Positions 33,841-43,090 of a stretch of 64,000 nt of DNA are shown here, in pieces. Below the pieces are notes generated by a model, which saw only the letters and a program-made list of their open reading frames with translations, searched no databases and was not told the origin of the DNA. Both the position numbers and the translations under genes were made by a program. Numbering within the stretch: the first letter of the stretch is position 1; each line of letters opens with the position of its first letter. The DNA comes from Lacipirellulaceae bacterium. GTDB taxonomy: Bacteria > Planctomycetota > Planctomycetia > Pirellulales > Lacipirellulaceae. The DNA is taken from NCBI GenBank assembly GCA_040218535.1, contig JAVJRG010000008.1:1-64000 (forward strand), read 5' to 3'.

Positions 33841-36248
33841 TCTCTTAGTCCATCCTCTCGCATTTGAAACGGTGCACTGTCAACCACAGCATGAATCATT
33901 GCAGCGAGTGTGTCGCCGTTCTGCTTCGTGGCTGCGGCGATTTCGTTGACCGCACACTCATCATGATACTCTAACCCTCGGCCCAGGGCATAAGTCAACA
34001 GTTGGGCAGCGAGAGCTTTACGGACGGCATCGAAATCTTCCAGTAGGACATCTCGTAGGCCCAACGCACCGACAAACTCCCGCCCGTCGGGCAATTTGCC
34101 ACTAGCATCGATCGGCAGATCGTTTTCTTTTTCGCGGAACTTGCCCAGGGCATCGTAGTTCTCCAAGGCGAAGCCCAACGGGTCCATTCGCTCATGGCAA
34201 ACGGTGCAACCAGGGGTTGAGCGATGCAGTTCCAGTTGCGCGCGGAGCGACTCAGGCTCCTCGCCAGCTTGCGTCGGTTCTAATTCGGGAACTCCTGGAG
34301 GTGGCTCGGGTGGCGGATCGGCGAGTAGGTGTTCGAGAATCCATTTTCCGCGAAGCACCGGCGAGGTTCTGTCCACAAGCGATGCCACCGAGAGCACGCT
34401 GGCGTGCGTCACTAACCCGGCGCGACGCTCGGGTGGCAACGTCATCCGTTGGAAAGATTCCGGCGACTTCCCCGCGGGCCACTCCAAGCCATAGTGCTTG
34501 GCGAGTCGCGCATCGAGGAAACTGTACTCAGCGGTGAACATCTCTTTGAGCGGCTTCTTAACGCTGAGCATGTGACGCAAGAACAAGAAGGTTTCGTCTC
34601 GCATGGACTGGGCGAGGGCGTCCTCAAATTCCGGGAAGACTTGCTTGTCTCGCTCCAGGTCTTCCAGCTTCCTGGTCTCTAGCCACTGCTCGCCGAAGTG
34701 GCGCAGGAAGGCATCGCTCTTGCCGCCCTCAAGCAGGCGATCGACTTGCGTGTGGAGTCCGTCGCGGAGTTTCCCCTGGCTGGTGACTTTACGAAGTTGT
34801 TCATCAGGCATCGAGAGCGTCAGGAAATAGCTTAGCCGGGTTGCCAGCTGATGATCGTCCAGGCGGTAAGTCGCCCCATTCTCTTCGGCTGTCGCTTCGG
34901 CTGGGGATTCGTCGCGGAAGAGAAACTTTGGGGACACGAGCGTTGCTTGCAGGACAAGTTGCATTGCCTGTTGATAGGTTTCTCCTCGAGTTCTTGCCGC
35001 GGAGACGAAATCCACGAAGCGGTCAATTTCTTGCTCAGTCGCTGGGCGACGGAAAGCGCGTGACGCAAGTCGATCAATTTGTTTGCGAGTCGGTGCTTGC
35101 CACTGGTCTGTTGAGGCCCACGCTTCGGTCGAGGGTTCCCAGCTCAGCAGGGATTTCGACGCCGCCAATCGCTGCTTGCCAACGGGCCCCACAACAGTCA
35201 GGGAAAGAACAAACAGATTGCGGTCGCGTCGTGACTTGTCTTTGGCTTTTGGCTCGTAAAGATCGTTAGTAAATGCAACAGCGACTTTTTGCTTGCCCTT
35301 TTCGGCATCAAGAGGAATGACATACGTGTGCGGGTCCTCTTCGTCGGCGGCGACGCCGAAAACGCTGAGCGATTTACCACCGAGTTCAATTCGCATTTCC
35401 GCCAGCTCATTCGGGTCGCCCGCCTGGGTTGCATAGCAGTTCACACGTAGGAAATAGCGTCCGGTCTTCGGAAAGTCGACCTTCGCTTCGATCGTTCCGT
35501 TTGCGTACAACAATCGCGTGTCGTCAGAAATGAGCTGTCCGCCGCGAAGTTGCTCAGCGGTGTAGCTGCGACTTGGTTCGAGGATCGACTCGGGCGCAGG
35601 GATCGCCTTAGCAGCAATCTCCTCGGCGGCGTCCAAGTACTTTTCCAGCAACAGGGGTGAAAGCGAAAGCACGTCGCCGTTGTTGTCGAAGCCGTGCCCC
35701 AGTTCGTCACGCGGCAAGAGCTCAGAGACATCGAGTTCGATGCCGGTGAGATCGCGTACCGTGTTGGCGTACTCCACGCGGTTGAGTCGCCGCATCGTGA
35801 CTCTGCCGGGCGATTGCGGTTGCGAGCAGTCGAGCGAATGCAGTTCGCTATCAAGCCACTTTGCGAGTTCAACTTTTTCGCGCTGGCTAGGTTGCTCCGC
35901 ATAGTCGGGTGGCATATCGCCCCTCTGCAGGCGGTTGAGCACCCGTAGCCAAGTCCGTCGTTCGTCGAGGAGCTTGCCGGCCTCGTTTAACTTTTCGAGA
36001 TCCATTCCTCCTTCTGAGGCCTCACCCATGTGGCATTCGAAGCAGTAGTTCTCCAGAAGCGGAGTGAGAATGTGCTCTCGCGTCGGGCGAGGTTCGAGGT
36101 CCTGCTCGGCAGTCGCCGATCGACTGCACGTGAGAAAGACAAGAACGGCGATGGAGGCACGAATCAACAAAGCGGGGCGTCTTGAGGTGGGATTCGGTGG
36201 GACGCAGGTGAGACAGTTTATTTTAGCGGAAAGGCTTACCACTTCCAA
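33837..36248 (-). CDS. DUF1592 domain-containing (cytochrome-type) protein
   Basis: The 803-aa exported protein has a signal segment (ALLIRASIAVLVFLTC) and one haem-type motif, CFECHMG (about residue 68), in a planctomycete cytochrome-like domain. It then has the module series DUF1587 (MRRLNRVEYANTVRDLTGIE), DUF1595, DUF1592 (LDDHQLATRLSYFLTLSMP), DUF1588 (RRAGLVTHASVLSVAS) and DUF1585 (ALAAQLLTYALGRGLEY). A second CxxC-His motif, CTVCHERMDPLGFALENYD, lies near 675. It is the first gene of a coupled pair with DUF1552. Electron transfer or polysaccharide-related roles have been suggested but are not proven. Confidence 0.93.
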   Translation of the reverse strand: MEVVSLSAKINCLTCVPPNPTSRRPALLIRASIAVLVFLTCSRSATAEQDLEPRPTREHILTPLLENYCFECHMGEASEGGMDLEKLNEAGKLLDERRTWLRVLNRLQRGDMPPDYAEQPSQREKVELAKWLDSELHSLDCSQPQSPGRVTMRRLNRVEYANTVRDLTGIELDVSELLPRDELGHGFDNNGDVLSLSPLLLEKYLDAAEEIAAKAIPAPESILEPSRSYTAEQLRGGQLISDDTRLLYANGTIEAKVDFPKTGRYFLRVNCYATQAGDPNELAEMRIELGGKSLSVFGVAADEEDPHTYVIPLDAEKGKQKVAVAFTNDLYEPKAKDKSRRDRNLFVLSLTVVGPVGKQRLAASKSLLSWEPSTEAWASTDQWQAPTRKQIDRLASRAFRRPATEQEIDRFVDFVSAARTRGETYQQAMQLVLQATLVSPKFLFRDESPAEATAEENGATYRLDDHQLATRLSYFLTLSMPDEQLRKVTSQGKLRDGLHTQVDRLLEGGKSDAFLRHFGEQWLETRKLEDLERDKQVFPEFEDALAQSMRDETFLFLRHMLSVKKPLKEMFTAEYSFLDARLAKHYGLEWPAGKSPESFQRMTLPPERRAGLVTHASVLSVASLVDRTSPVLRGKWILEHLLADPPPEPPPGVPELEPTQAGEEPESLRAQLELHRSTPGCTVCHERMDPLGFALENYDALGKFREKENDLPIDASGKLPDGREFVGALGLRDVLLEDFDAVRKALAAQLLTYALGRGLEYHDECAVNEIAAATKQNGDTLAAMIHAVVDSAPFQMREDGLRE

Positions 36249-36277
36249 ATAACGATAAACTAGAAGCCCCGTTTTGC

Positions 36278-36330
36278 CGCTGAGCTTGCTCAGCGCTCCT
36301 GACTTTCAATCGCTGAGCAAGCTCAGGAGC
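36278..36330. repeat. Palindromic intergenic repeat (CGCTGAGC family)
   Basis: CGCTGAGCTTGCTCAGCG (36278-36295) is a perfect palindrome around TT. A second arm, CGCTGAGCAAGCTCAGGAGC (36311-36330), is its partial complement. It lies between the divergent DUF1592 and metF genes. Confidence 0.8.
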
Positions 36331-36439
36331 CTAATCTGATGAAATATCAACGCAATTGCGGTTCGAAGCCATCAGGCTTAAAGTGGAGTTCCATCAAGAC
36401 TCATTTATCACAGAAAAACAGCGACTCTTACGATAACTA

Positions 36440-37315
36440 ATGTCACTCGCAAACGCATACGGCCCGACTCATTTCGGCCTCTCTTTCGAGTTATTCCCGC
36501 CCAAGACGGATGCTGGTGTAAAGGCCTTAGGTCGTCACGTCTCCGAGTTGATTGCCTTCAACCCGAGCTATATGACGTGCACCTACGGAGCGGGGGGCTC
36601 AACGCAAGATCGAACGCTGGAAATCATCGGCGACGTCCACAGGCAGCACAAAATCCCCGTCGCGACACATTTGACTTGCGTAGGGAGCACCCGCGACGAG
36701 TTGCGCGCCTATCTGCAACGGGCTCTCGGTGCGGGCGTTGAGAATGTCGTCGCGTTGCGAGGCGATCCGCCAAAAGGCGAGACCGAGTTCAAGCCGGTGG
36801 CCGGGGGATTCTCCTACGCGAATGAACTTGTCGAGTTCATCAGGGCCGAGTTCCCCGACATGGGGATCGCCGTTGGGGGCTACCCAGAGACTCATCAAGA
36901 GGCTCCCAGTCCAGAAGCCGACCTCAAAAATCTCAAACGCAAAGTCGACGCTGGTGCCGATGCGATCATCACACAGTTGTTTTATGACAACGCGGACTTC
37001 TTTCGCTTTCGCGATCGTTGCGAAGCCATCGGTATCAGCATTCCCATCGTTCCCGGTTTGTTGCCCGTAACTAACGGCAAGCAAATCCAACGAATCGCGT
37101 CGTTGTGCGGTGCCACGTTACCGACCGATTTTGTAGCCGCGTTAGAAAAACACGAAGAAGCTTCAGAAGGACAGTTTGAAGTCGGCGTCGAGTTTGCCAC
37201 GAAGCAAACCGCCGAACTCCTCGAAGCCGGCGTGCCGGGGATCCACTATTACGTTTTGAATAAGTCCGCAGCGACTAAGCGTGTCCTTGAGGCCGTCGAA
37301 GTGCCGGTGGGATAG
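36440..37315 (+). CDS. metF: Methylenetetrahydrofolate reductase
   Basis: MetF reduces 5,10-methylenetetrahydrofolate to 5-methyltetrahydrofolate for methionine synthesis, using FAD. The 291-aa length is normal. Motifs are FELFPPKTD (catalytic Glu region), TCTYGAGGSTQDRTLEI, THLTCVG, NVVALRGDPPKG, and GADAIITQLFYDN with FVPGLLP-like PIVPGLLPV. The gene stands alone, starting after a palindromic element. No folate or methionine genes are adjacent. Confidence 0.96.
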   Translation: MSLANAYGPTHFGLSFELFPPKTDAGVKALGRHVSELIAFNPSYMTCTYGAGGSTQDRTLEIIGDVHRQHKIPVATHLTCVGSTRDELRAYLQRALGAGVENVVALRGDPPKGETEFKPVAGGFSYANELVEFIRAEFPDMGIAVGGYPETHQEAPSPEADLKNLKRKVDAGADAIITQLFYDNADFFRFRDRCEAIGISIPIVPGLLPVTNGKQIQRIASLCGATLPTDFVAALEKHEEASEGQFEVGVEFATKQTAELLEAGVPGIHYYVLNKSAATKRVLEAVEVPVG

Positions 37316-37387
37316 GTAGAGGACACTAACAAACCAAAATGAGAATTTGTTTCGACAAATGCCTAATCGTCGAGGTATGATTAAGAC

Positions 37388-37642
37388 ATGGTCACTGCGA
37401 ATACGATCGATCGCTTTCTTGGGTTCGATACCCAGAAATTTTCTCCGGATATGGCGAATGCAATTCTTGCATTTCAAGCCACGAACGAAGTGCAGCAGCG
37501 GGTTCAAGAGCTAGCCGAGAAGGCCAACTTCGGGACTCTCACAGAGGAAGAACGCAGCGAGTATTTCCAGTACATCGAACTCGACGAAGTACTCATGATA
37601 GCGAAGGCTCGAGCTCGAAAATATCTAGCCAAGCAAGTGTGA
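37388..37642 (+). CDS. Small helical protein upstream of an HNH endonuclease
   Basis: The 84-aa protein is mostly charged helix (ATNEVQQRVQELAEKANFGT, then LTEEERSEYFQYIELDEVLM and IAKARARKYLAKQ). It has no signal peptide or known catalytic motif. It ends 3 nt before the GTG start of an HNH nuclease gene. Small proteins of this type commonly precede such HNH genes, which suggests a cognate partner or immunity protein; this is inference. Confidence 0.8.
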   Translation: MVTANTIDRFLGFDTQKFSPDMANAILAFQATNEVQQRVQELAEKANFGTLTEEERSEYFQYIELDEVLMIAKARARKYLAKQV

Positions 37643-37645
37643 CCG

Positions 37646-38026
37646 GTGGATGCAGCAACTCAGGCTCGAGTTCGTGAGCGTGCTAACGGGCAATGTGAGT
37701 ATTGCCGTCTGCCCGACCTCTTCACCACGATTCCATTTCATGTGGAACACGTCATCGCGCAAGTTCACCAGCCGAAAGATAGCGAATCGAATCTGGCATG
37801 GGCTTGCCCTCATTGTAATTGGAATAAAGGCCCTAATCTCTCGACGCTCGATCCCGAGACCAAAGAGAAAGTTGACTTGTTCAATCCAAGGGTTGACCAT
37901 TGGAGCGAGCATTTTGCGGTCAAGGATTACGAGATCATTGGGCTTACACCCACGGGTCGTGGCACTGTAGAACTGCTGAAAATGAATCGCCCAGAAAGGA
38001 TTGAGGTTCGTCGGCAAGTTCTGTAG
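37646..38026 (+). CDS. HNH endonuclease
   Basis: The 126-aa protein begins at a GTG 3 nt after the previous stop. It has a complete HNH fold: a zinc pair CEYC (residues 16-19), VEHVIAQVHQP (the catalytic His after Glu) and SNLAWACPHCNWNKG with the second zinc pair and final Asn. No DNA-specificity domain is attached. An ATG four bases downstream is in another frame. It is tightly coupled to the upstream 84-aa gene and is 30 bp before a Ser/Thr kinase gene. Confidence 0.9.
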   Translation: MDAATQARVRERANGQCEYCRLPDLFTTIPFHVEHVIAQVHQPKDSESNLAWACPHCNWNKGPNLSTLDPETKEKVDLFNPRVDHWSEHFAVKDYEIIGLTPTGRGTVELLKMNRPERIEVRRQVL

Positions 38027-38056
38027 CTCGCCAAGACTCTCGCTCATTTTGTACTC

Positions 38057-39580
38057 ATGACAGACCTCACCGGCAAAAACTTGGGCGACTACTGCGTTTT
38101 GCGACGCTTAGGTGCTGGGGGAATGGCCGAGGTTTATCTGGCCAGTCAGGAATCGCTCGGACGGCAAGTGGCGTTGAAGATTCTTCAGCCTTCGCTCGCT
38201 GGTGATGGGAACTATGTGCAACGCTTCATGAACGAAGCCCGGGCGGCTGCCTCGCTGGTGCATGCTAACATCGTGCAGATTTACGAGGTCGGGAAGTCAG
38301 AAGGCATTTACTTCATTGCCCAAGAATATGTGGCAGGGAAAAACCTCTCTGAAGTCTTGCAGCGTCAGGGCGCGCTGCCACCGCGGTTGGTGCTGAATGT
38401 GTTACGGCAAGTTGCTGCCGCACTGCACAAGGCGGCAGAGCAGGGGATCGTGCATCGCGACATCAAGCCGGAGAATCTGCTGCTCAACAACAGCGGCGAA
38501 GTGAAGGTTGCCGATTTTGGCTTGGCACGCGTGCGAGATGCGGGCAATCAGTCGCTCACACAGGCCGGCGTGGCGATGGGTACGCCGCTGTACATGAGCC
38601 CTGAACAAATCGAAAGCCGTGGCGTCGATCTACGGAGCGACCTCTACTCGCTGGGCGTGACCGCCTACCACCTGCTTGCCGGTCAACCGCCCCACACCGG
38701 CGAGACGGCTTTAGCGATTGCCGTGCAGCACTTGAATGTTGCCCCAAAGCCGCTCTCGGAAGTGCGCGATGATATTCCCGCGGGGCTTGTCGAGGTGGTT
38801 GAACGTCTAATGGCAAAGTTACCCGAGGAGCGTTACGCTTCACCCGGCGAACTGCTGACGGACTTGCGAGAACTGGCCACCGCCGCCCAAGGCGAGGGTT
38901 GGGGCGACGGGCCGGAGAATTGGCCACTTGCTGAATGGATCACCGGCCCCAACGGAACGGTCACTCCCAGCGGCAACGCCGCCACGGTCGCTTCGACACG
39001 CAGTACGACACGCAAGTTGAATGCGGCAATGAAAACCCTGGCGATGCTCCAGCCGCCAAAGAATAGTCGACGTCGAAAAGTAGCGATTATCGCCGGCGCA
39101 TTAATGGCCGGCTTTATCCTGAGTATCGTCACACGCCCGCGCAACTATCTACGCGAACGCGAGCCCTCATCCGTCGTCAAACGCGACACCGCCTGGGCGC
39201 AAATCTACCAGGCCAACCTCGCCCCCAGCGAAGAAGCGTGGCTCGCCGTGGGAAAGAACTTCCCAGATGCCGACCCTTACGAGAAGCTACTCGCCGACCA
39301 GGGCTTAGTGCGCTATTACCTGCTTCTCGACGAGAACAACAAAAAGGCGCTCGCCAAGCTACGGGAACTAGACAGTCAAACCCAATCCGCCGACACGCGA
39401 CTCTCCACCAAGGCGTTCATCAAAGCAGCCTTGGTCGTTACGGAGCATCGCCTCGGCAACGCCACCGCGGCCCGTACCGAGCTGGGCAAACTGACGCCGC
39501 AGATGTCGGACCTCTTGCGTGAGTCCGACCGGCGGCTTTATGAGTTACTGCAAACGACGCGGGGCGAGTTGGGGCAGTGA
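38057..39580 (+). CDS. Membrane-anchored Ser/Thr protein kinase
   Basis: The 507-aa Hanks-type kinase has a glycine loop (LGAGGMAEVY), VALKI lysine, the catalytic loop VHRDIKPENLL (about residue 133), VADFGLARV (about 153) and GTPLYMSPEQI. All active-site residues are present. After the kinase domain (about 10-280) comes a linker, one membrane segment (VAIIAGALMAGFILSIV, about 343-359) and a helical extracytoplasmic part that looks TPR-like. It follows the small protein/HNH pair by 30 bp and may be read through from it. Its targets are unknown; FHA proteins such as the regulator at 8086 are possible readers. Confidence 0.93.
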   Translation: MTDLTGKNLGDYCVLRRLGAGGMAEVYLASQESLGRQVALKILQPSLAGDGNYVQRFMNEARAAASLVHANIVQIYEVGKSEGIYFIAQEYVAGKNLSEVLQRQGALPPRLVLNVLRQVAAALHKAAEQGIVHRDIKPENLLLNNSGEVKVADFGLARVRDAGNQSLTQAGVAMGTPLYMSPEQIESRGVDLRSDLYSLGVTAYHLLAGQPPHTGETALAIAVQHLNVAPKPLSEVRDDIPAGLVEVVERLMAKLPEERYASPGELLTDLRELATAAQGEGWGDGPENWPLAEWITGPNGTVTPSGNAATVASTRSTTRKLNAAMKTLAMLQPPKNSRRRKVAIIAGALMAGFILSIVTRPRNYLREREPSSVVKRDTAWAQIYQANLAPSEEAWLAVGKNFPDADPYEKLLADQGLVRYYLLLDENNKKALAKLRELDSQTQSADTRLSTKAFIKAALVVTEHRLGNATAARTELGKLTPQMSDLLRESDRRLYELLQTTRGELGQ

Positions 39581-39658
39581 AGCAGGTTGAGCCGCCGCTG
39601 AGTCAGCTCGACAAGCAAAGAATACTTGCGAAGAAGCTCTTAGAAGGCAATGAGAGAT

Positions 39659-39982
39659 CTACTCTGTCACTGTAGAGTAGAGAATTGGTTTTGCTCCGAG
39701 TGCGTTTTCCAAAGCTGAAACGAGTATGTGAGGCTGCTTCTTGAATTCGACTATGATTTGGAAGTTGACTCCAGGAGGACAGTCTTCCATCCATGTTTCT
39801 ATAAGGTGGTTTTCATGGCACTTCGTGACATTGAAACCGATGCCGCTGGCTCTCGAAAACGCGAACCTCCAAGAATCGTGCGAGTCGTACTCAAAATCTG
39901 GCAAATCGTAGTTGAGTTGCAGGGCTGTGCATACAGACTCAAGGCGAGCATCTGAATTAGTGGCAAAGTACGCGACAGTCAT
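39659..39982 (-). CDS. Hypothetical protein
   Basis: The 107-aa frame from the ATG at 39982 (in-frame alternative at 40018) begins TVAYFATNSDARLESVCTAL. It has mixed charge, a DFEYDSHDSWRFAFSR segment and ends with IIVEFKKQPHILVSALENAL. I recognise no family. The composition is protein-like and it fills a gap between two clear genes, but the lack of a Shine-Dalgarno leaves doubt. It sits directly beside the left inverted repeat of a RAYT element. Confidence 0.55.
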   Translation of the reverse strand: MTVAYFATNSDARLESVCTALQLNYDLPDFEYDSHDSWRFAFSRASGIGFNVTKCHENHLIETWMEDCPPGVNFQIIVEFKKQPHILVSALENALGAKPILYSTVTE

Positions 39983-40040
39983 TGAACCGAAAGATTGAAA
40001 AAACGACGAGAATTCCACTATTCTTTTGAAATCAAATAAT

Positions 40041-40744
40041 GGGTGGCTGGGGACGAGCCCCGCGAGCCCCCAGTTCTTCAGTGACTGCGAGCATTTGCTA
40101 GCTTCAACTCAAGATACACCATCCAACCACGCAGCCGGAATGGTATCTAGTATCAACGGCACATCCCGCACGCCCGCAAACCAAGCGGCGCTGGACCATT
40201 TCCATTCCTCGGGCCTCTCGACCAGCCCGCGTCTAACGGGGTTGAGGTGAATGTAATCAATCATTTTCAGTAGCGTTCCACCAAACGTGACGTTTCGATC
40301 GTAGCCACCTCCTGATTGCCAAAACAGTCGTTCGGTTTTACTACCACGTTTACGCGAGATTCTGGGAATCCAATCGGGTGCCTCAAGGGCTAAGTATTCA
40401 ATTGCCTTCCTGGCGACGGGGGCTTTGATGGCCCCGCGAATAGCTGCGATGTCATAAAGGGTTGCGTTGGGATGAATGATCAAGTGAACGTGATCTGGCA
40501 TGAAGACATAGGCCCAGACTTGAAAGTTCAGCTCACTTCGCGCTGATTCGATAGATTCTGCCATCCACTGGCAGGTTCGTTCTGCCTGAAGGAACTTGAA
40601 GCTTTGGTAGCAGGAGAATGTTAGGGCGTGCGCGTGTCCGGGGTCGTTATAGTTGCGACGATGGGTTCGCTTTTGAGTCATCATGAAATTCTAGAGCTTG
40701 TTTTTGCTTCTCTGGGGGCTCGCGGTGCTCGTCCCCAGCCACCC
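40041..40744. mobile_element. RAYT element bounded by 33-bp inverted repeats
   Basis: The left end 40041-40073 (GGGTGGCTGGGGACGAGC and onward) and the right end 40712-40744 are reverse complements at 32 of 33 positions. Each end is itself imperfectly palindromic (CTGGGG ... CCCCAG). They bracket one transposase gene of the REP-associated tyrosine transposase type. The unit is 704 bp. Confidence 0.85.
40109..40684 (-). CDS. REP-associated tyrosine transposase (RAYT, Y1_Tnp family)
   Basis: The 191-aa protein is an IS200/IS605-type single-strand HUH transposase of the RAYT branch. PDHVHLIIHP holds the HUH metal site (H-V-H) and GGGYDRNVTF has the candidate nucleophilic tyrosine. IDYIHLNPVRRGLVERPEEW and KWSSAAWFAG are family hallmarks. 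There are two possible ATGs, at 40684 and 40681. Proteins of this type bind and cut REP palindromes, and matching palindromes flank the gene at both sides. The catalytic motifs are intact. Confidence 0.93.
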   Translation of the reverse strand: MMTQKRTHRRNYNDPGHAHALTFSCYQSFKFLQAERTCQWMAESIESARSELNFQVWAYVFMPDHVHLIIHPNATLYDIAAIRGAIKAPVARKAIEYLALEAPDWIPRISRKRGSKTERLFWQSGGGYDRNVTFGGTLLKMIDYIHLNPVRRGLVERPEEWKWSSAAWFAGVRDVPLILDTIPAAWLDGVS

Positions 40745-40771
40745 TGTCACGGAGTTACTGTAACCCCTTGC

Positions 40772-42400
40772 TCAGCTCAACTGATCAAGCCAGCGACGGC
40801 AATCCTCGAACGTATCAAACACCAACTCCTCAGGCACGAGGCCGGGGATTAGTTCGATGCGGTTGAGCATGTCAGATGGTTGCTCTTTTAAGCCAGAGAA
40901 GGCGATCCGTTTGCCCGCCTGGGAGAGTTGTAAGACGGTGTCTTCTAGGGCGTAGAGTCCGGATTGGTCGATGTACGGCACGCGCTCCATTCGAATGACG
41001 ACTGTCTCTGCTTCCTTGGGCAACGTTGCCGTGAGGGACCGTAAACCAGAGCTAAAGCCGAAGAACAGCGGGCCGTAGAGATGCTTGACGAACACTTTGG
41101 GCTCGACGACGACGGAGGTCGGCTCGTCGTCCCAGGTGGGCTCGGGGTCGAGTGGCTTGATGGTTGATTCGGCCTCTGCCAGATCGCTGGCTTGCTTCAT
41201 GAACAGCAGGCTCGCGAGGATGACACCTGCACCGACCGCGTAGATAAGATTTCCAAAGATGGTGCAGAGCAACACCACGATCATGACAAACGCATCCGCA
41301 CGCGGGATATGCTTGAGGTGGCGGATGCTCTTGTAGTCGATGATGGCGACGCCAACAGAAATCAACAGACCAGCTAGCACACTCAGCGGGATGTAGTACG
41401 CCAAGGTTCCTGCCCCCAGCAAGGCGGCCAACTGGAACAGTCCGTGCGTGATCCCGGCAAGTCGTGTCTTCGCGCCGGCGTTGATGGCAACGACCGTTCC
41501 CTTCGTGGCACCAGCGCCAGGGATGCCGCCGAAAAACGAAGCGATGATGTTGCCGATGCCTTGGCCAATCAGTTCCAACTTGCTATTGTGCTGCCCTTTC
41601 GTCAGGTTGTCCGCGATGACTGAGGTCAGCAGTGAGTCGATCGAGCCGAGTAGTGCTAAAGTAAAGCCGGATTTGACGATAAATCCGTAGTATTCCGAGG
41701 GGACTTGAAAAATGGTGCCGATCTGGATGGAAGGGATTCCTGTGGGAATGTCTCCAATGGTGGGCACGTCCAGGCCGAGAAAGATGGCAGCCCCGGTTCC
41801 TACTAGCAGTGCCACAAGTACCGAAGGGACCTTCTTGGTCACTTTCGGAAAGGCGTAATTCACGACGAGTGTGAGGACGCCCAATCCGACAGCCGCCCAA
41901 TTCAATGAGGCGAGCGGCTCGCTGATTCGCGTCAGAACTTGGACCGTGGACTTGGGAGAAGAGCTCCCCATCAAAGGCCACAATTGTAGCAGAATGATAA
42001 TGAGTCCCACGCCACTCATGAATCCTGAGACGACAGGGTAGGGGAAGTACCGCACATACTTTCCGACGCCGAGCAGACCAAGGGCTACCTGAGGCACACC
42101 TCCCACGAAGAAGCTCGCCAGAATGATCCCAAGGCCAGCTTCCAAACTTCCGGTCGCGTCAATCGCGTAGACAACGATCGATGCAGAGACAACCGTCATC
42201 GGACCCGTGGGACCTGATGCTTGTGTCGGCGTACCGCCAAACAGGGCGGCGAACACACCGACCGCAATCGCTCCGTAGAGCCCAGCCTCAGCGCCTAGGC
42301 CCGACTGCACTCCGAAGGCAAGTGCTAACGGCAAGGCAATGATTCCCGCGACAAGCCCGCCGCTGAGGTCACCCTTCAGATGTTTCAAGTCGAAACCCAT
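40772..42400 (-). CDS. SulP family anion transporter with STAS domain
   Basis: The 542-aa inner-membrane protein has about ten to twelve hydrophobic segments (GGLVAGIIALPLALAFGV; FMSGVGLIIILLQLWPLM; GAATKGTVVAINAG region) and the SulP signature around TPTQASGPTGPMTVVSA. A cytoplasmic STAS domain occupies about 430-540 (AETVVIRMERVPYIDQSGL). Family members carry sulfate, bicarbonate or dicarboxylates, and the substrate cannot be read here. No carbonic anhydrase or sulfate genes are adjacent; cysC is 14 kb away. Confidence 0.92.
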   Translation of the reverse strand: MGFDLKHLKGDLSGGLVAGIIALPLALAFGVQSGLGAEAGLYGAIAVGVFAALFGGTPTQASGPTGPMTVVSASIVVYAIDATGSLEAGLGIILASFFVGGVPQVALGLLGVGKYVRYFPYPVVSGFMSGVGLIIILLQLWPLMGSSSPKSTVQVLTRISEPLASLNWAAVGLGVLTLVVNYAFPKVTKKVPSVLVALLVGTGAAIFLGLDVPTIGDIPTGIPSIQIGTIFQVPSEYYGFIVKSGFTLALLGSIDSLLTSVIADNLTKGQHNSKLELIGQGIGNIIASFFGGIPGAGATKGTVVAINAGAKTRLAGITHGLFQLAALLGAGTLAYYIPLSVLAGLLISVGVAIIDYKSIRHLKHIPRADAFVMIVVLLCTIFGNLIYAVGAGVILASLLFMKQASDLAEAESTIKPLDPEPTWDDEPTSVVVEPKVFVKHLYGPLFFGFSSGLRSLTATLPKEAETVVIRMERVPYIDQSGLYALEDTVLQLSQAGKRIAFSGLKEQPSDMLNRIELIPGLVPEELVFDTFEDCRRWLDQLS

Positions 42401-42830
42401 GGCAATTAGATGTAGAGAAGTTCAACTGGAGTACTTGCGACACGCTTAGTCGGCGCAATGTCAGATTCGATTTCTGGCAAGACGCTAGTTTTCATGGGAA
42501 CCTGTTTGAAAACAAGTCCCGCCAAAGATGAAGGCGTCCTCGTCGCAAGTGACCTGCCGCCACATTCCATTGCAAAGGAATGGCGAAGCAATTCTCAGAC
42601 TCCAAAGCACCCTTGCCCAGCGGTTTCGGAAGCGCCCCAGAGGACAGGAAAGCCGTGGAAAACAAGCTGTTCCGCGGGCAGCAAAAATACCTGAATGAAT
42701 ACTGAACAAACGTATAGTTTTTGGCCACCTTTTTTGCTAGTTTTATGTCTGTGCGGCAAAGGGTGCTAGCTGACCCTGCTGCCGTTCGGTGCTTATTTTT
42801 AAGGCAATTTGCAAGCAAAGGGGACTATCC
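42401..42830. other. Intergenic region between sulP and a small gene
   Basis: The 430-bp divergent space contains no frame with recognisable features. One 78-residue + strand frame (42458-42694) has unnatural composition. A T-rich stretch (TTTTTTGCTAGTTTTATG, about 42729-42747) could hold promoters for either gene, but I cannot define boxes. Confidence 0.5.
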
Positions 42831-43010
42831 ATGGACCAATCGCGACAGGCAGGCTCAGATCACGGTGGGCGGGTGAACAGCGGCCGACAAGACCGCGATT
42901 TCGACATCTTTCTCGCCTCGGAACACGACCCCGAACCCCAGCCCGAGCCGGGCGATTTTTGGATCGAGAATCCAACCTGCGAAGACGACGGCTGGGACGA
43001 AGCGGCATAG
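42831..43010 (+). CDS. Small acidic protein
   Basis: This 59-aa product from the ATG at 42831 has GGGG about 9 nt upstream. The C-terminus is strongly acidic (SEHDPEPQPEPGDFWIENPT and CEDDGWDEAA). No family is recognised. The next gene on the same strand, 80 bp away, encodes an HTH/zinc-ribbon protein, so the two might form a unit. An in-frame start at 42789 is less likely because it lacks the Shine-Dalgarno. Confidence 0.6.
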   Translation: MDQSRQAGSDHGGRVNSGRQDRDFDIFLASEHDPEPQPEPGDFWIENPTCEDDGWDEAA

Positions 43011-43027
43011 GGAACCACCAAATCTTT

Positions 43028-43072
43028 CTCAACCACCTCTCTGTTTCCTCTGTTATCTCCTGTTCATTACTT
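43028..43072. repeat. Single arm of a CTCTGTTTCCTCTG-type repeat
   Basis: CTCTCTGTTTCCTCTGTTAT and CTCCTGTTCA resemble one arm of the inverted repeat at 52567-52637. No partner arm is found nearby. Confidence 0.5.
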
Positions 43073-43090
43073 CTACGGAGTGCCGCTTCG

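Noticed and set aside
42458-42694. 78-aa frame between sulP and the small acidic gene
   Set aside because: There is no family, no Shine-Dalgarno and an unlikely composition.
42809-43090. Long N-terminal extension of the HTH/zinc-ribbon protein
   Set aside because: The upstream frame is Arg-rich and overlaps the small acidic gene in another frame; the ATG at 43091 starts the HTH domain properly.
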